DNA of 64,000 nucleotides, from contig NZ_SJZD01000006.1 of the NCBI RefSeq assembly GCF_004959765.1, forward strand, positions 149,373 to 213,372. Direction: 5' to 3'. This stretch comes from Flavobacterium sp. H122 (GTDB taxonomy: Bacteria > Bacteroidota > Bacteroidia > Flavobacteriales > Flavobacteriaceae). Within the stretch, counting starts at the first letter, position 1. Each line of letters begins with the position of its first letter. Shown in pieces: positions 38,442 to 47,692 of this stretch. The position numbers were made by a program, and so were the translations under genes. Under the pieces are notes generated by a model. That model had not been told where the DNA came from, did not search any database, and worked only from the letters and a program-made list of their open reading frames with translations.

Positions 38442-38828
38442 ATGGTAACGCAAATTACAAGAGGTATTAAAATTTCGGTGGCAACCACTTTCGAAGGGAC
38501 TTATTTTAAGAACCACACGATTCATTTTGCCTTTGCATACCATATCACCATTGAAAATCACAGCAAAGACCAGGTACAGTTAATCTCCCGCCATTGGGAT
38601 ATTTACGACGCACTCAATATAAAAGAAATAGTTGACGGTGAAGGTGTTGTAGGCAAAAAACCGGTACTGAAACCTGGTGAAACCCACACTTACAGCTCAG
38701 GTTGTTTACTCTGCTCTCCGCATGGCAGCATGAGTGGTCATTTCAACATGATAAACTTTACGACTACTAAAATGTTCAAGGTAATAGTTCCTGTTTTTAA
38801 TTTAAGCGCTCCTTTTGCTTTAAATTAA
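38442..38828 (+). CDS. apaG: ApaG-domain protein
   Basis: 128 aa, cytoplasmic, full length for ApaG. Fibronectin-III-like fold with HFAFAYHITIENHSKDQVQL, LISRHWDIYDALNIKEIVDG, GEGVVGKKPVLKPGETHTY and SSGCLLCSPHGSMSGHF, the last two being family hallmarks. ApaG was linked to Co2+/Mg2+ sensitivity in enterobacteria, but its molecular role is unsettled. It has its own promoter and lies between the DUF5103 gene and pruA. Confidence 0.92.
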   Translation: MVTQITRGIKISVATTFEGTYFKNHTIHFAFAYHITIENHSKDQVQLISRHWDIYDALNIKEIVDGEGVVGKKPVLKPGETHTYSSGCLLCSPHGSMSGHFNMINFTTTKMFKVIVPVFNLSAPFALN

Positions 38829-38883
38829 CACAATAACAATTCATTTTGTTACTTTAGTTACATAAAAATCAGCTTTTAGTTTG

Positions 38884-38891
38884 TACTTTTG
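38884..38891 (+). promoter_or_regulatory. -7 box of pruA
   Basis: TACTTTTG matches TAnnTTTG, 50 bases before the pruA start codon. Confidence 0.5.
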
Positions 38892-38941
38892 TTTGCGATT
38901 TTAAAAAACACAATTCGTCTAACTTTATAACAATCAATAAA

Positions 38942-40567
38942 ATGCTTAAAGGATTTTTTAATATACCAAAAGCGGTAAACGAACCTGTAAAATCATACTT
39001 GCCGGATTCACCGGAAACAGTGGCGGTACACAAAGCGTACAATGCAATGTGGAATTCAACAATTGATGTTCCTTTATATATAGGCAGTGAAGAAATCAGA
39101 ACGGGCAATACCCGTAACATGACACCTCCTCACGACCACAAACACGTAGTAGGTACTTATCATTTAGCTGAAAAAGCACATATAGAAAAAGCCATTGCAA
39201 ACGCTTTGGAAAGCCGTACAAAATGGGCTAACATGGCATGGGAACAGCGTGCGGCTATTTTCTTAAAAGCTGCCGAGTTAATTGCCGGTCCTTACAGAGC
39301 TAAAATAAACGCTGCAACAATGATTGCGCAGTCAAAAACAATCCATCAGGCAGAAATTGACGCAGCTTGTGAATTGATTGACTTCTTACGTTACAATGTT
39401 GAATTCATGACTCAAATCTATAAAGACCAGCCGTCATCAAATTCTGATGTTTGGAATCGTGTGGAATACCGCCCGTTAGAAGGTTTTGTATACGCAATTA
39501 CTCCGTTCAACTTTACGGCTATTGCTGCCAACTTGCCTGCAAGTGCTGCTTTAATGGGTAACGTTGTGGTTTGGAAACCATCTGACAGTCAGGTATTCTC
39601 TGCAAAAGTAATCATCGATGTATTCAAAGAAGCTGGTGTTCCTGACGGTGTTATCAATGTTGTTTTTGGTGATCCGGTTATGATTACTGACACAATTTTA
39701 GCATCTCCTGATTTTGCAGGTATCCACTATACAGGATCTACATTTGTATTCAAAGAAATTTGGAAAAAAATTGGAGAAAACATCCACACATACAAGACTT
39801 ACCCAAGAATTGTTGGTGAGACAGGAGGAAAAGACTTCATTTTAGTACATCCTTCTGCTGATGTAAAACAAGTTGCTGCCAACACAATCCGTGGTGCTTT
39901 CGAGTTCCAGGGACAAAAATGTTCTGCTGCTTCAAGAGCGTATTTCCCTGCAAGCTTATGGCCTGCTATTAAAGAAGAAATGGGCAAAGAACTAGCTACA
40001 ATAAAACAAGGTACGCCTCAAAACTTTTCAAACTTTGTAACTGCGGTTATTCACGAAGGTTCTTTTGACAAATTAGCAAAATATATTGATCAGGCTAAAG
40101 CTGATGCTGATGCAGAAGTTATTTTCGGTGGTAATTATGATAAATCAGTTGGATACTTTATTGAACCAACAGTTATCCTTACAACAAATCCAAAATACAC
40201 CACTATGGAAACCGAATTATTCGGACCAGTATTGACTGCTTATGTTTATGAAGATAAAGATTGGGCTGATGTATTGAAATTAGTAGACACAACATCTGAA
40301 TATGCTTTAACAGGAGCTGTTTTCAGCCAGGACCGTTATGCAATTGAAGAAGCTACTATAGCATTACAAAACTGTGCCGGTAACTTCTACATTAATGACA
40401 AACCTACAGGAGCTGTAGTTGGTATGCAGCCATTTGGTGGAGCAAGAGCATCAGGAACTAACGATAAAGCTGGTTCTGCTCAAAACTTACTACGTTGGGT
40501 TTCTCCAAGAACTATTAAAGAAACTTTTGTTACTCCTACAGATTACAGATACCCTTTTTTAGGATAA
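38942..40567 (+). CDS. pruA: L-glutamate gamma-semialdehyde dehydrogenase
   Basis: 541 aa, the usual length for the Bacteroidota stand-alone P5C dehydrogenase. Aldehyde dehydrogenase hallmarks: YAITPFNFTAIAANLPASAA (NAD binding), VGETGGKDFILVH (general-base Glu), FEFQGQKCSAASRAYFP (catalytic Cys327) and GMQPFGGARASGTNDKAGS near the end. It oxidizes glutamate semialdehyde (P5C) to glutamate with NAD+, the second step of proline breakdown. It is monocistronic: a -7 box upstream and a strong terminator downstream. No proline dehydrogenase gene is adjacent. Confidence 0.95.
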   Translation: MLKGFFNIPKAVNEPVKSYLPDSPETVAVHKAYNAMWNSTIDVPLYIGSEEIRTGNTRNMTPPHDHKHVVGTYHLAEKAHIEKAIANALESRTKWANMAWEQRAAIFLKAAELIAGPYRAKINAATMIAQSKTIHQAEIDAACELIDFLRYNVEFMTQIYKDQPSSNSDVWNRVEYRPLEGFVYAITPFNFTAIAANLPASAALMGNVVVWKPSDSQVFSAKVIIDVFKEAGVPDGVINVVFGDPVMITDTILASPDFAGIHYTGSTFVFKEIWKKIGENIHTYKTYPRIVGETGGKDFILVHPSADVKQVAANTIRGAFEFQGQKCSAASRAYFPASLWPAIKEEMGKELATIKQGTPQNFSNFVTAVIHEGSFDKLAKYIDQAKADADAEVIFGGNYDKSVGYFIEPTVILTTNPKYTTMETELFGPVLTAYVYEDKDWADVLKLVDTTSEYALTGAVFSQDRYAIEEATIALQNCAGNFYINDKPTGAVVGMQPFGGARASGTNDKAGSAQNLLRWVSPRTIKETFVTPTDYRYPFLG

Positions 40568-40590
40568 TATAGATTTATATATATTGATTA

Positions 40591-40617
40591 AAACCGTGCC
40601 TGAAGCACGGTTTTTTT
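40591..40617 (+). terminator. Terminator of pruA
   Basis: Arms AAACCGTGC (40591-40599) and GCACGGTTT (40605-40613) with a 5-base loop, then a T run. Confidence 0.9.
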
Positions 40618-40729
40618 GTTTTCGTAATTTTTTAAGCTTTTATTTTGAAACATCATAAAAAAAAAACTACTTTGTGCAAAGAAATTATTATGCACGCATA
40701 TAAAATTTAAACCAACAAAGCTCGATTAA

Positions 40730-40760
40730 AAAAACGCCTAACATTTTGTCAGGCGTTTTT
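40730..40760 (-). terminator. Terminator of rsmG
   Basis: Arms AAAAACGCCT (40730-40739) and AGGCGTTTTT (40751-40760), an 11-base loop, directly after the rsmG stop codon on the minus strand. Confidence 0.85.
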
Positions 40761-40763
40761 ATT

Positions 40764-41384
40764 TTATAATGGTAAGTAAACTACTTTTTTGGTTTCAAAG
40801 AAATCTTCAGTAAAAAAGTCTGAAATATTATACTGGATTGCTTCCGGAAAATCATTTAATTCTTCGGCCAAATCCCCTCCTTTTAAATATAAAATACCAT
40901 TGGCCCGTTCAGAATGAGCATTGCTCTTTTTGGTTTTACCTTTTACCCAACTTACAAAATCAGGCATATTAGTAACAGCACGGCTAACAATAAAATCGAA
41001 TTTATCATTCACTGTGTTTGCTCTTTTTTGCTCGGCTTTTAAATTTTTCAAACCAATACCGGCGGCAACTTCATTAACTACTTTTATTTTTTTTGCTATA
41101 ACATCAATTAAATAAAACTTGGTTTCCGGAAATAAAATAGCCAATGGAATTCCAGGAAAACCTCCTCCTGTTCCTACATCCAAAATCATACTTCCGGGCT
41201 TAAACTCCTGAATTTTAGCAATCGCCAGCGAATGTAAAACGTGTTTAATATATAATTCTTCAATATCTTTTCTTGAAATCACATTGATCTTTGCATTCCA
41301 ATCCTGATACAAAGCTTCTAATTTTGAAAATTGCTCAATTTGCTCTTCAGTCAAATTAGGAAAATACTTTAGTATTTCTTCCAT
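40764..41384 (-). CDS. rsmG: 16S rRNA (guanine-527-N7)-methyltransferase
   Basis: 206 aa, full length for RsmG/GidB. N-terminal helix LEALYQDWNAKINVISRKDIEELYIKH with HVLHSLAI, and an S-adenosylmethionine Rossmann motif GSMILDVGTGGGFPGIPLAI. VISRAVTNMPDFVSWV and ILYLKGGDLAEEL follow, both typical of the family. It adds the N7 methyl group to G527 of 16S rRNA. It is a single gene with a -7 box (41400-41407) 15 bases upstream and its own terminator. Confidence 0.93.
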   Translation of the reverse strand: MEEILKYFPNLTEEQIEQFSKLEALYQDWNAKINVISRKDIEELYIKHVLHSLAIAKIQEFKPGSMILDVGTGGGFPGIPLAILFPETKFYLIDVIAKKIKVVNEVAAGIGLKNLKAEQKRANTVNDKFDFIVSRAVTNMPDFVSWVKGKTKKSNAHSERANGILYLKGGDLAEELNDFPEAIQYNISDFFTEDFFETKKVVYLPL

Positions 41385-41399
41385 GAATAAAATTTTTCA

Positions 41400-41407
41400 C
41401 AAAAATA
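41400..41407 (-). promoter_or_regulatory. -7 box of rsmG
   Basis: TATTTTTG on the minus strand, 15 bases upstream of the rsmG ATG. Confidence 0.5.
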
Positions 41408-41464
41408 CATAATTTGGAGAATAAAAATTTATGTTAAGAACTATCAATTCAATTTATTAAATAC

Positions 41465-41472
41465 TACCTTTG
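41465..41472 (+). promoter_or_regulatory. -7 box of the desaturase gene
   Basis: TACCTTTG matches TAnnTTTG, 18 bases upstream of the ATG at 41491. It overlaps the TTG at 41470, excluding that codon as start. Confidence 0.6.
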
Positions 41473-41490
41473 GCGCTTATTGTGGAAATT

Positions 41491-42585
41491 ATGAAAGCGA
41501 ACGAACCGATTTTTTCTAGAACAGACTCGATGAAGTTTTTCAGAACTTTAAACACGAGAGTCAACAACTATTTTAAAGAAAATAACATTCAAAAAACAGG
41601 TAACTGGAAACTTCATTTGAAAACAGTTGTCATGTTTGCGATTTTTTTAACTCCTTATTTCTTTTTAATAGGAATGGATATGCCTTTTTGGGTTTATTTA
41701 CTATTAAATGTGGTAATTGGAGTGGGTATGGCCGGTGTTGGAATGAACGTAATGCATGATGGAAACCATGGCTCTTATTCTACTAAGCAATGGCTAAACA
41801 AATTTATGGGCGGCAGTATATATATCCTTGCAGGAAACGTATATAACTGGCAGGTACAACACAATGTATTACACCATACTTATACAAATATTCCTGGTCA
41901 CGATGAAGATTTGGAAGCGGGAAGAATTATGCGTTTCAGCAAAACAGCTGAATGGCGTCGTTTCCATAAATTTCAACATTATTATTCTGTATTCCTTTAT
42001 GGCTTATTAACTTTCAACTGGGCGATTACTACAGATTTTCTTCAAATGAAACGTTACTTAAAACGTAAATTATCTTACGGAGAATTTAAAAGTCCTGCTA
42101 TTCAATGGACAACTTTAGTAATCACAAAAGTTATTTACTTTTCGATTTGGTTGGTAATTCCAATGGTTTTAGGAATTACTTGGTGGAAAGTGTTGATTGG
42201 ATTTGTTGTAATGCACTATACTGCAGGATTAATTTTAAGTATTATTTTCCAATTGGCTCATATCATAGAAGATACTGTAACTCCGGAACCGACTCATGAA
42301 GGCGAAATGGAAAACACTTGGGCGATTCATCAATTATTCACGACGGTAAACTTCGCTCCAAAAAACTGGCTGATCAACTGGTACACAGGCGGATTAAATC
42401 ATCAGATTGAACATCACATTTTCCCTAACATAAGTCACATTCACTATGGAAAAATTGCAGAAATAGTAAAACAAACTGCAAAAGAGTGCAATCTGCCGTA
42501 TTATGAATACAAAACAATGACCGGGGCAATTGTATCACACTTCCGTCATTTAAAAGAATTGGGACAAAAACCACAACTAGCATAA
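41491..42585 (+). CDS. Membrane fatty-acid desaturase
   Basis: 364 aa from the ATG at 41491; an earlier TTG lies in the promoter. It is polytopic (VVMFAIFLTPYFFLIGMDM, VYLLLNVVIGVGMAGVGMN and two further pairs). Three His boxes are present: HDGNHG, HNVLHH and the QIEHH of NHQIEHHIFP. The third box with Gln in first place is typical of front-end desaturases, but there is no fused cytochrome b5 domain. It would introduce a double bond into acyl chains, perhaps for cold adaptation of membranes. Regiochemistry cannot be read from sequence. It is followed by the aminotransferase gene after 31 bases. Confidence 0.88.
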   Translation: MKANEPIFSRTDSMKFFRTLNTRVNNYFKENNIQKTGNWKLHLKTVVMFAIFLTPYFFLIGMDMPFWVYLLLNVVIGVGMAGVGMNVMHDGNHGSYSTKQWLNKFMGGSIYILAGNVYNWQVQHNVLHHTYTNIPGHDEDLEAGRIMRFSKTAEWRRFHKFQHYYSVFLYGLLTFNWAITTDFLQMKRYLKRKLSYGEFKSPAIQWTTLVITKVIYFSIWLVIPMVLGITWWKVLIGFVVMHYTAGLILSIIFQLAHIIEDTVTPEPTHEGEMENTWAIHQLFTTVNFAPKNWLINWYTGGLNHQIEHHIFPNISHIHYGKIAEIVKQTAKECNLPYYEYKTMTGAIVSHFRHLKELGQKPQLA

Positions 42586-42616
42586 ATCAAACACACAACA
42601 CAATTTTCAAACTAAA

Positions 42617-43804
42617 ATGAGTACAATTTTATCGGAAAGAATTAACAATTTAGCTGTTTCACAAACTTTAGCTATGGCTGCTTTAGCCAGAGAATTAAAA
42701 GGTCAAGGAAAAGACATTATCAGTTTAAGTTTAGGAGAACCTGATTTTAACACGCCAGATTTTATTAAAGAAGCCGCTAAAAAAGCAATAGACGACAACT
42801 ATTCGACTTATCCTCCGGTTGAAGGATATGCCGATTTAAAAGAAGCGATTTGCAATAAATTCAAAAGAGATAATAATTTAAACTATACACCTGCTCAAAT
42901 TGTAGTCTCTACCGGAGCAAAGCAGTCTTTATACAATGTTGCCCAGGTAATGCTGAATGATGGTGACGAAGTTATCCTTCCAGCGCCTTACTGGGTTTCG
43001 TATTTTGAAATCATTAAACTTTCCGGAGGAATTCCAATTCCAGTTGAGACTTCAGTAACATCAAACTTCAAAATTACTCCAGCACAATTAGAAGCAGCAA
43101 TCACACCAAAGACTAAAATGATGTGGTTCAGCTCTCCTTGTAACCCTTCAGGATCTGTGTACAGCAAAGAAGAGTTGGAAGCATTGGCAGAAGTGTTAAA
43201 AAAGTATCCAAATATTTACGTAGTTTCAGACGAAATCTACGAACATATAAACTACACAGGTAACTACTGTAGTATAGGATCCATCCCAGGAATGGAAAAC
43301 AATACCATTACTGTAAATGGTGTAGCAAAAGCATTTGCTATGACAGGTTGGAGAATTGGTTACATTGGAGCTCCAGAATTTATCGCAAAAGCATGTATCA
43401 AAATGCAGGGCCAGGTAACAAGTGGTGCTAACTCTATTGCACAACGTGCTACTAAAGCTGCTGTTGAAGCAGCTCCATCAGCTATTAAATATATGGTGGA
43501 TGCTTTTGAAAGCAGAAGAGGAATTGTATACCAGTTACTTTCTGAAATTCCAGGCTTCAAATTAACCATGCCGGAAGGTGCTTTTTATTTCTTCCCGGAT
43601 GTTTCTGACTATTTTGGCAAAACATTACGAGGGCAAGAAATCAAAGACGCCAACGATTTTGCAATGTACTTATTAGGAGAAGCAAATGTAGCAACCGTAA
43701 CCGGTGATGCTTTTGGAAATCCAAATTGTATCCGCTTATCGTACGCAACCAGCGAAGAACAATTAAGAGAAGCTATAAAGAGAATCAAAGAAGCTTTATC
43801 ATAA
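42617..43804 (+). CDS. Class I PLP aminotransferase, aspartate-type
   Basis: 395 aa, cytoplasmic. Class I/II aminotransferase pattern: [54 protein letters not shown] and the PLP lysine in [18 protein letters not shown] (Lys238). The C-terminal [13 protein letters not shown] carries the substrate-binding Arg. The pattern fits aspartate aminotransferase of the Ib subgroup, moving the amino group between aspartate and 2-oxoglutarate; related specificities (aromatic, prephenate) are possible. It ends at a GAAA-loop terminator. Confidence 0.88.
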   Translation: MSTILSERINNLAVSQTLAMAALARELKGQGKDIISLSLGEPDFNTPDFIKEAAKKAIDDNYSTYPPVEGYADLKEAICNKFKRDNNLNYTPAQIVVSTGAKQSLYNVAQVMLNDGDEVILPAPYWVSYFEIIKLSGGIPIPVETSVTSNFKITPAQLEAAITPKTKMMWFSSPCNPSGSVYSKEELEALAEVLKKYPNIYVVSDEIYEHINYTGNYCSIGSIPGMENNTITVNGVAKAFAMTGWRIGYIGAPEFIAKACIKMQGQVTSGANSIAQRATKAAVEAAPSAIKYMVDAFESRRGIVYQLLSEIPGFKLTMPEGAFYFFPDVSDYFGKTLRGQEIKDANDFAMYLLGEANVATVTGDAFGNPNCIRLSYATSEEQLREAIKRIKEALS

Positions 43805-43810
43805 TATCAG

Positions 43811-43836
43811 GCCTCAAGGAAACTTGGGGCTTTTTT
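43811..43836 (+). terminator. Terminator of the aminotransferase gene
   Basis: Arms GCCTCAAG and CTTGGGGC (one wobble pair) closed by a GAAA tetraloop, then six T residues. Confidence 0.8.
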
Positions 43837-43860
43837 ATTTTATACAAACCAATTGTTGGT

Positions 43861-43908
43861 TGAGGCACTCGAAACCAACATCAGCTGACTTCGAGAACCT
43901 CAGTCAGC
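43861..43908 (+). other. Structured leader upstream of purT
   Basis: TGAGG (43861-43865) pairs with CCTCA (43898-43902), and CTCGAA (43868-43873) with TTCGAG (43890-43895), forming an 11-bp stem with a small internal loop. GCTGAC (43884-43889) can instead pair with GTCAGC (43903-43908). It ends 17 bases before the purT ATG. Confidence 0.4.
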
Positions 43909-43925
43909 AAAAAACAACACAACAA

Positions 43926-45092
43926 ATGCAAAAGAAAATATTATTATTAGGTTCCGGAGAATTAGGAAAGGAATTTGTAATTGCCGCACAACGTATTGGC
44001 CAATATGTAATTGCTGTCGATAGTTACGCCAATGCCCCGGCAATGCAGGTTGCACATGAATTTGAAATCATCAACATGCTTGACGGAGCTGAACTAGACC
44101 GAATTGTTGCCAAACACAACCCTGATTTTATCGTTCCTGAGATTGAAGCCATTCGCACCGAACGTTTTTACGATTACGAAAAAAAAGGCATCACAGTGGT
44201 TCCTTCGGCTAAGGCTGCAAATTTTACCATGAACCGAAAAGCCATTCGTGACTTAGCAGCGAAAGATTTAGGGCTTCGTACCGCAAACTATCGTTACGCT
44301 ACAACACAGGAGGAATTGGAAAAAGCAGTAGCTGAAGTCGGTATCCCGTGTGTGGTAAAACCATTGATGAGTTCCTCTGGAAAAGGACAATCAACCATAA
44401 AAACTCATGAAGATATAACAAAAGCCTGGAATTATGCTGTTGAAGGTTCCCGTGGTGATATTGTAGAAGTGATAGTAGAAGCTTTTGTCAATTTCAATTC
44501 AGAAATAACGCTTTTGACCGTTACTCAAAACAATCATCCAACATTATTTTGTGCACCAATTGGACATCGTCAGGAACGAGGCGATTATCAGGAAAGCTGG
44601 CAGCCCGCTAATGTTTCCCAAAAAGATATTTTAGAAGCACAGGATATGGCCCGCAAAGTAACCGAAGCTTTGGGTGGTGCAGGGCTTTTTGGTGTTGAGT
44701 TTTTCCTGACTGATGAAGGCGTTTATTTCTCGGAATTATCCCCAAGACCTCATGACACAGGCATGGTAACGTTAGCCAAAACACAAAATTTCAACGAGTT
44801 TGAATTGCATTTACGTGCTATTTTAAGTATTCCTATTGCCGAAATCACTCAGGAAAAAATTGGAGCCAGTGTTGTAATTTTGGCAACAGAAAACTCTAAC
44901 AATCCTACTTATGAAGGCATTGAAAAAGTAGCAAGTTTATCAAAAACCGATTTTAGAATCTTTGGCAAACCAACTTCAAGACCATATAGAAGAATGGGTG
45001 TAGTTTTAGTAAATGATTCGCTTGATACTCCAATTGAAGAAATCGTAGAAAAAGCTAAAAAAACAGCCACTTTAGTAAAAGTGAATCCGTAA
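43926..45092 (+). CDS. purT: Formate-dependent GAR formyltransferase
   Basis: 388 aa from the ATG at 43926. A longer reading begins with TTG inside the preceding terminator and is rejected. ATP-grasp enzyme: N-terminal [38 protein letters not shown] (ATP loop), [20 protein letters not shown] and [12 protein letters not shown]. It makes formyl-GAR from GAR, formate and ATP in purine synthesis, an alternative to the folate-dependent PurN. It lies behind a structured leader that could be regulatory. Confidence 0.93.
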   Translation: MQKKILLLGSGELGKEFVIAAQRIGQYVIAVDSYANAPAMQVAHEFEIINMLDGAELDRIVAKHNPDFIVPEIEAIRTERFYDYEKKGITVVPSAKAANFTMNRKAIRDLAAKDLGLRTANYRYATTQEELEKAVAEVGIPCVVKPLMSSSGKGQSTIKTHEDITKAWNYAVEGSRGDIVEVIVEAFVNFNSEITLLTVTQNNHPTLFCAPIGHRQERGDYQESWQPANVSQKDILEAQDMARKVTEALGGAGLFGVEFFLTDEGVYFSELSPRPHDTGMVTLAKTQNFNEFELHLRAILSIPIAEITQEKIGASVVILATENSNNPTYEGIEKVASLSKTDFRIFGKPTSRPYRRMGVVLVNDSLDTPIEEIVEKAKKTATLVKVNP

Positions 45093-45241
45093 AAAACGGA
45101 ATTATTTATCTGATAATGAAGTAATTTCTTTAAAAACAATATCTTTTAATCAAAAAACGCAACGATAATTCGTAACCTTATTTTTTTTTCGGAAATTTGC
45201 ACTCATTTTTTCGGTAACCTTCGAAAATAAGTTTTTTAGAA

Positions 45242-47113
45242 ATGAAGAAGAAGATTGAAATTTTAGCTCCGGCAAAAGATTTGTTAACAGGTATTGCAGC
45301 GATAAATGCTGGTGCCGATGCCGTTTATATAGGTGCGCCTAAATTTGGGGCACGCTCAAATGCAAACAATTCCATAGAAGATGTTGCGGCATTGGTGCAA
45401 TATGCGCATTTGTACAACGTACAGATTTTTGTCGTTATCAATACCATTATTTATGACAACGAACTGGAAACGTGCCGTCAGTTAATCTGGAAATTGTATG
45501 AAATTGGTGTAGATGCACTTATCATACAAGACATGGGGCTTTTAGAATTGGACTTGCCTCCTATTGCACTCCATGCCAGTACACAATCCAACAATCGTGA
45601 CCCTAAAAAAATAAAATTCTTAGCCGATGCCGGAATCCAACGTGTGGTTTTAGCCCGTGAATTGAATTTACATCAAATCAAAGAAATTAGTCAAGAGACT
45701 GATGTGGAATTGGAATTCTTCGTTACCGGTGCATTATGTGTATCATTCAGTGGTAACTGCTATATGAGTGTAGCTAACGGAGAACGTTCTGCCAACAGAG
45801 GTTCTTGTGCGCAAAACTGTCGTTTACCTTACAACTTAATTGATGGAAACGGAGATACTTTAATTAGAAACAGTCACTTACTTTCTATCAAAGATTTTGA
45901 CGTTTCGGATCAAATTCCAAATTTAGTAGAAGCGGGTATTTGTTCTTTCAAAATTGAAGGACGTTTGAAAGATATTGTATATGTAAAAAACAATGTTTCT
46001 TACTTACGAAAAAAACTGGATGCATTCTTGGCTGAAAACGGAGATAAATACATCAAATCTTCTTCGGGAAGTTGTACCTATACTTTCGATTCAGAATTGA
46101 CACGTACATTCAACCGTGGTTATACAGATTATTTCGTGAACGAAAGACATCAGTCTATTGGTTCTTGGGAAAGTCCAAAATCTAAAGGGCAATATATTGG
46201 TAAATTAGTTAAGACTGTTGGTAATTCTTATGTTATTGAAAACGGAGAATTACTTAACAATGGCGATGGACTTTGCTATATTAATAGTGAAAATGTTGCC
46301 GAAGGTATTTATGTAAACAAAGTTGAAAACGGTATTGTATATCCTAATGTTTTGAAAGAAATTGCTAATGGAACCGAAATTTACCGTAATAACGATGCTG
46401 CCTTTATCAGATTAGTAGAAAGAGAAGACAGTGCGGTTAGAAAAATTAGCACCTCATTATTATTAAAAGAAAACGAAACAGGATTTGAGTTAATTGCTAC
46501 TGATGAAGATGGTAATGTAAGTACTGTTCAATTAGCACATCCTAAGGAAAAAACGAAGAACGATCAATCTTTAGAAGATACTTTCAAAGTGAATTTGGCA
46601 AAAACAGGTTTCACACCATACACGGCTGATGAAATCACCATTGAATTTTCTGAAAACTGGTTCTTACCCATTTCAAAAATCAATGAAATGAGAAGAAACG
46701 TTTACGAACAATTATCAGAAATTCGTTTGCAAAACTATGTTCGTCATGAGCACCAATTAGAAAAAACGTCGCATCCTTATCCTGAAACCAAATTAGATTT
46801 TACCTATAACGTGGCAAACAAAACTGCTCGTAAATTTTACGAACGTCACGGTGTTACTGAAATTGAAAAAGCATTTGAATTGCAATGGGATCCAGGAAAA
46901 TCTCGTGTAATGACGACAAAATACTGTATCAAGTACGAATTGGAACGATGCCCTAAATACCATCGTGAAAACATGGATCAAAAATTAAAAGAACCATTGG
47001 TATTAAAACAAGGCGAATTGGAATACAAATTAAAATTCAACTGTAAACCTTGTGAAATGGAAATTTGGGAAAAAGATGCCGAATTTGAAATCGAGGAAGA
47101 TCACTTTCATTAA
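45242..47113 (+). CDS. rlhA: U32-family RlhA-like 23S rRNA hydroxylation protein
   Basis: 623 aa, cytoplasmic. U32 'peptidase' N-domain: ILAPAKDLLTGIAAINAGAD, AVYIGAPKFGARSNANN. The core FFVTGALCVSFSGNCYMSVA, ERSANRGSCAQNCRLPYNL and FKIEGRLKDIVYVKNNVSY closely follows E. coli RlhA (YdcP), which is needed for 5-hydroxycytidine 2501 in 23S rRNA, rather than the shorter TrhP/YegQ. Four or more conserved Cys (including C-GSC-AQNC) suggest an iron-sulfur site. The C-terminus has additional Cys pairs (YCIKYELERCPKY, NCKPCEMEI). The peptidase label of the family is historical. Monocistronic with a terminator. Confidence 0.82.
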   Translation: MKKKIEILAPAKDLLTGIAAINAGADAVYIGAPKFGARSNANNSIEDVAALVQYAHLYNVQIFVVINTIIYDNELETCRQLIWKLYEIGVDALIIQDMGLLELDLPPIALHASTQSNNRDPKKIKFLADAGIQRVVLARELNLHQIKEISQETDVELEFFVTGALCVSFSGNCYMSVANGERSANRGSCAQNCRLPYNLIDGNGDTLIRNSHLLSIKDFDVSDQIPNLVEAGICSFKIEGRLKDIVYVKNNVSYLRKKLDAFLAENGDKYIKSSSGSCTYTFDSELTRTFNRGYTDYFVNERHQSIGSWESPKSKGQYIGKLVKTVGNSYVIENGELLNNGDGLCYINSENVAEGIYVNKVENGIVYPNVLKEIANGTEIYRNNDAAFIRLVEREDSAVRKISTSLLLKENETGFELIATDEDGNVSTVQLAHPKEKTKNDQSLEDTFKVNLAKTGFTPYTADEITIEFSENWFLPISKINEMRRNVYEQLSEIRLQNYVRHEHQLEKTSHPYPETKLDFTYNVANKTARKFYERHGVTEIEKAFELQWDPGKSRVMTTKYCIKYELERCPKYHRENMDQKLKEPLVLKQGELEYKLKFNCKPCEMEIWEKDAEFEIEEDHFH

Positions 47114-47118
47114 TATAT

Positions 47119-47150
47119 AAACCGATGTTTTCCAGAAGCATCGGTTTTTT
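47119..47150 (+). terminator. Terminator of rlhA-like gene
   Basis: Arms AAACCGATG (47119-47127) and CATCGGTTT (47139-47147), an 11-base loop, T run. Confidence 0.85.
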
Positions 47151-47238
47151 TATACATATAGATTTAAAAAGTTAAAGTTGTAAATCATTAAACAGTAAAA
47201 GGAAAAAACAGCTACTTTAGCTAAACCAAATCTAAGAC

Positions 47239-47400
47239 ATGAAAAAAATAATTTTCATATTATTTAGTATCTTTACCTTAACATCTTGCGGTCCACATCG
47301 ATTACGTTGTGGCCCCAACAGAAGATGTGAAATAAAAAATCAAATGAATTTAAATCATGAAAAAAATAGCATTACTGTTACTAACTCTAGCTTCGTTTAG
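47239..47400 (+). CDS. Tiny lipoprotein, 53 aa
   Basis: 53 aa, starting ATG at 47239 and ending TAG at 47398-47400. The first 17 residues form a clean lipoprotein signal (IIFILFSIFTLTSC, Cys17), followed by GPHRLRCGPNRRCEIKN, a short basic motif with two more cysteines in a C-G-P-N/H repeat. The last 15 codons overlap the start of the DUF6370 gene in another frame, so the reading end may be incidental and the pair is probably translationally coupled. I do not recognise a family. The clear lipobox and the position make it a likely real gene. Confidence 0.6.
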   Translation: MKKIIFILFSIFTLTSCGPHRLRCGPNRRCEIKNQMNLNHEKNSITVTNSSFV

Positions 47401-47689
47401 TGTAAGTGCCCAACAAGAAAAGAGAAGAGAACTTAAAAATCAAGTAGTTGAAGCTTCTTGTGGTCAATGTAATTTTGGCATGACTTCAAAAAAAGGTTGT
47501 GACTTAGCTGTAAAAATTGACGGTCAAGCTTATTTTGTAGAAGGCACGAAAATTGATCAACATGGAGACGCTCATGCTCATGACGGATTTTGCAATGCAG
47601 TAAAAAAAGCCAAAGTAACTGGCGAAATAAAAAACGATACCTTTGTGGTAACTGAATTTACTTTAGTAGACGAAAAAACAAAAAAATAG
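47357..47689 (+). CDS. DUF6370-family secreted protein
   Basis: 110 aa with a Sec signal (IALLLLTLASFSVSAQ). The mature part has VVEASCGQCNFGMTSKKGCDLAVKI, with a CxxC and a third Cys, then AYFVEGTKIDQHGDAHAHDGFCNAVKKAKV, which has a His-rich loop (HGDAHAHDGFC). That pattern matches DUF6370. The Cys/His arrangement suggests metal binding in the periplasm, but no function is established. It overlaps the tiny lipoprotein gene and is followed after three bases by the Crp/Fnr gene, so the three probably form one operon. Confidence 0.8.
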   Translation: MKKIALLLLTLASFSVSAQQEKRRELKNQVVEASCGQCNFGMTSKKGCDLAVKIDGQAYFVEGTKIDQHGDAHAHDGFCNAVKKAKVTGEIKNDTFVVTEFTLVDEKTKK

Positions 47690-47692
47690 TTT

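Noticed and set aside
43824..43925. 34-codon N-terminal extension of PurT
   Set aside because: It begins with TTG inside the aminotransferase terminator and covers the structured leader; PurT homologues start at the ATG of [12 protein letters not shown].
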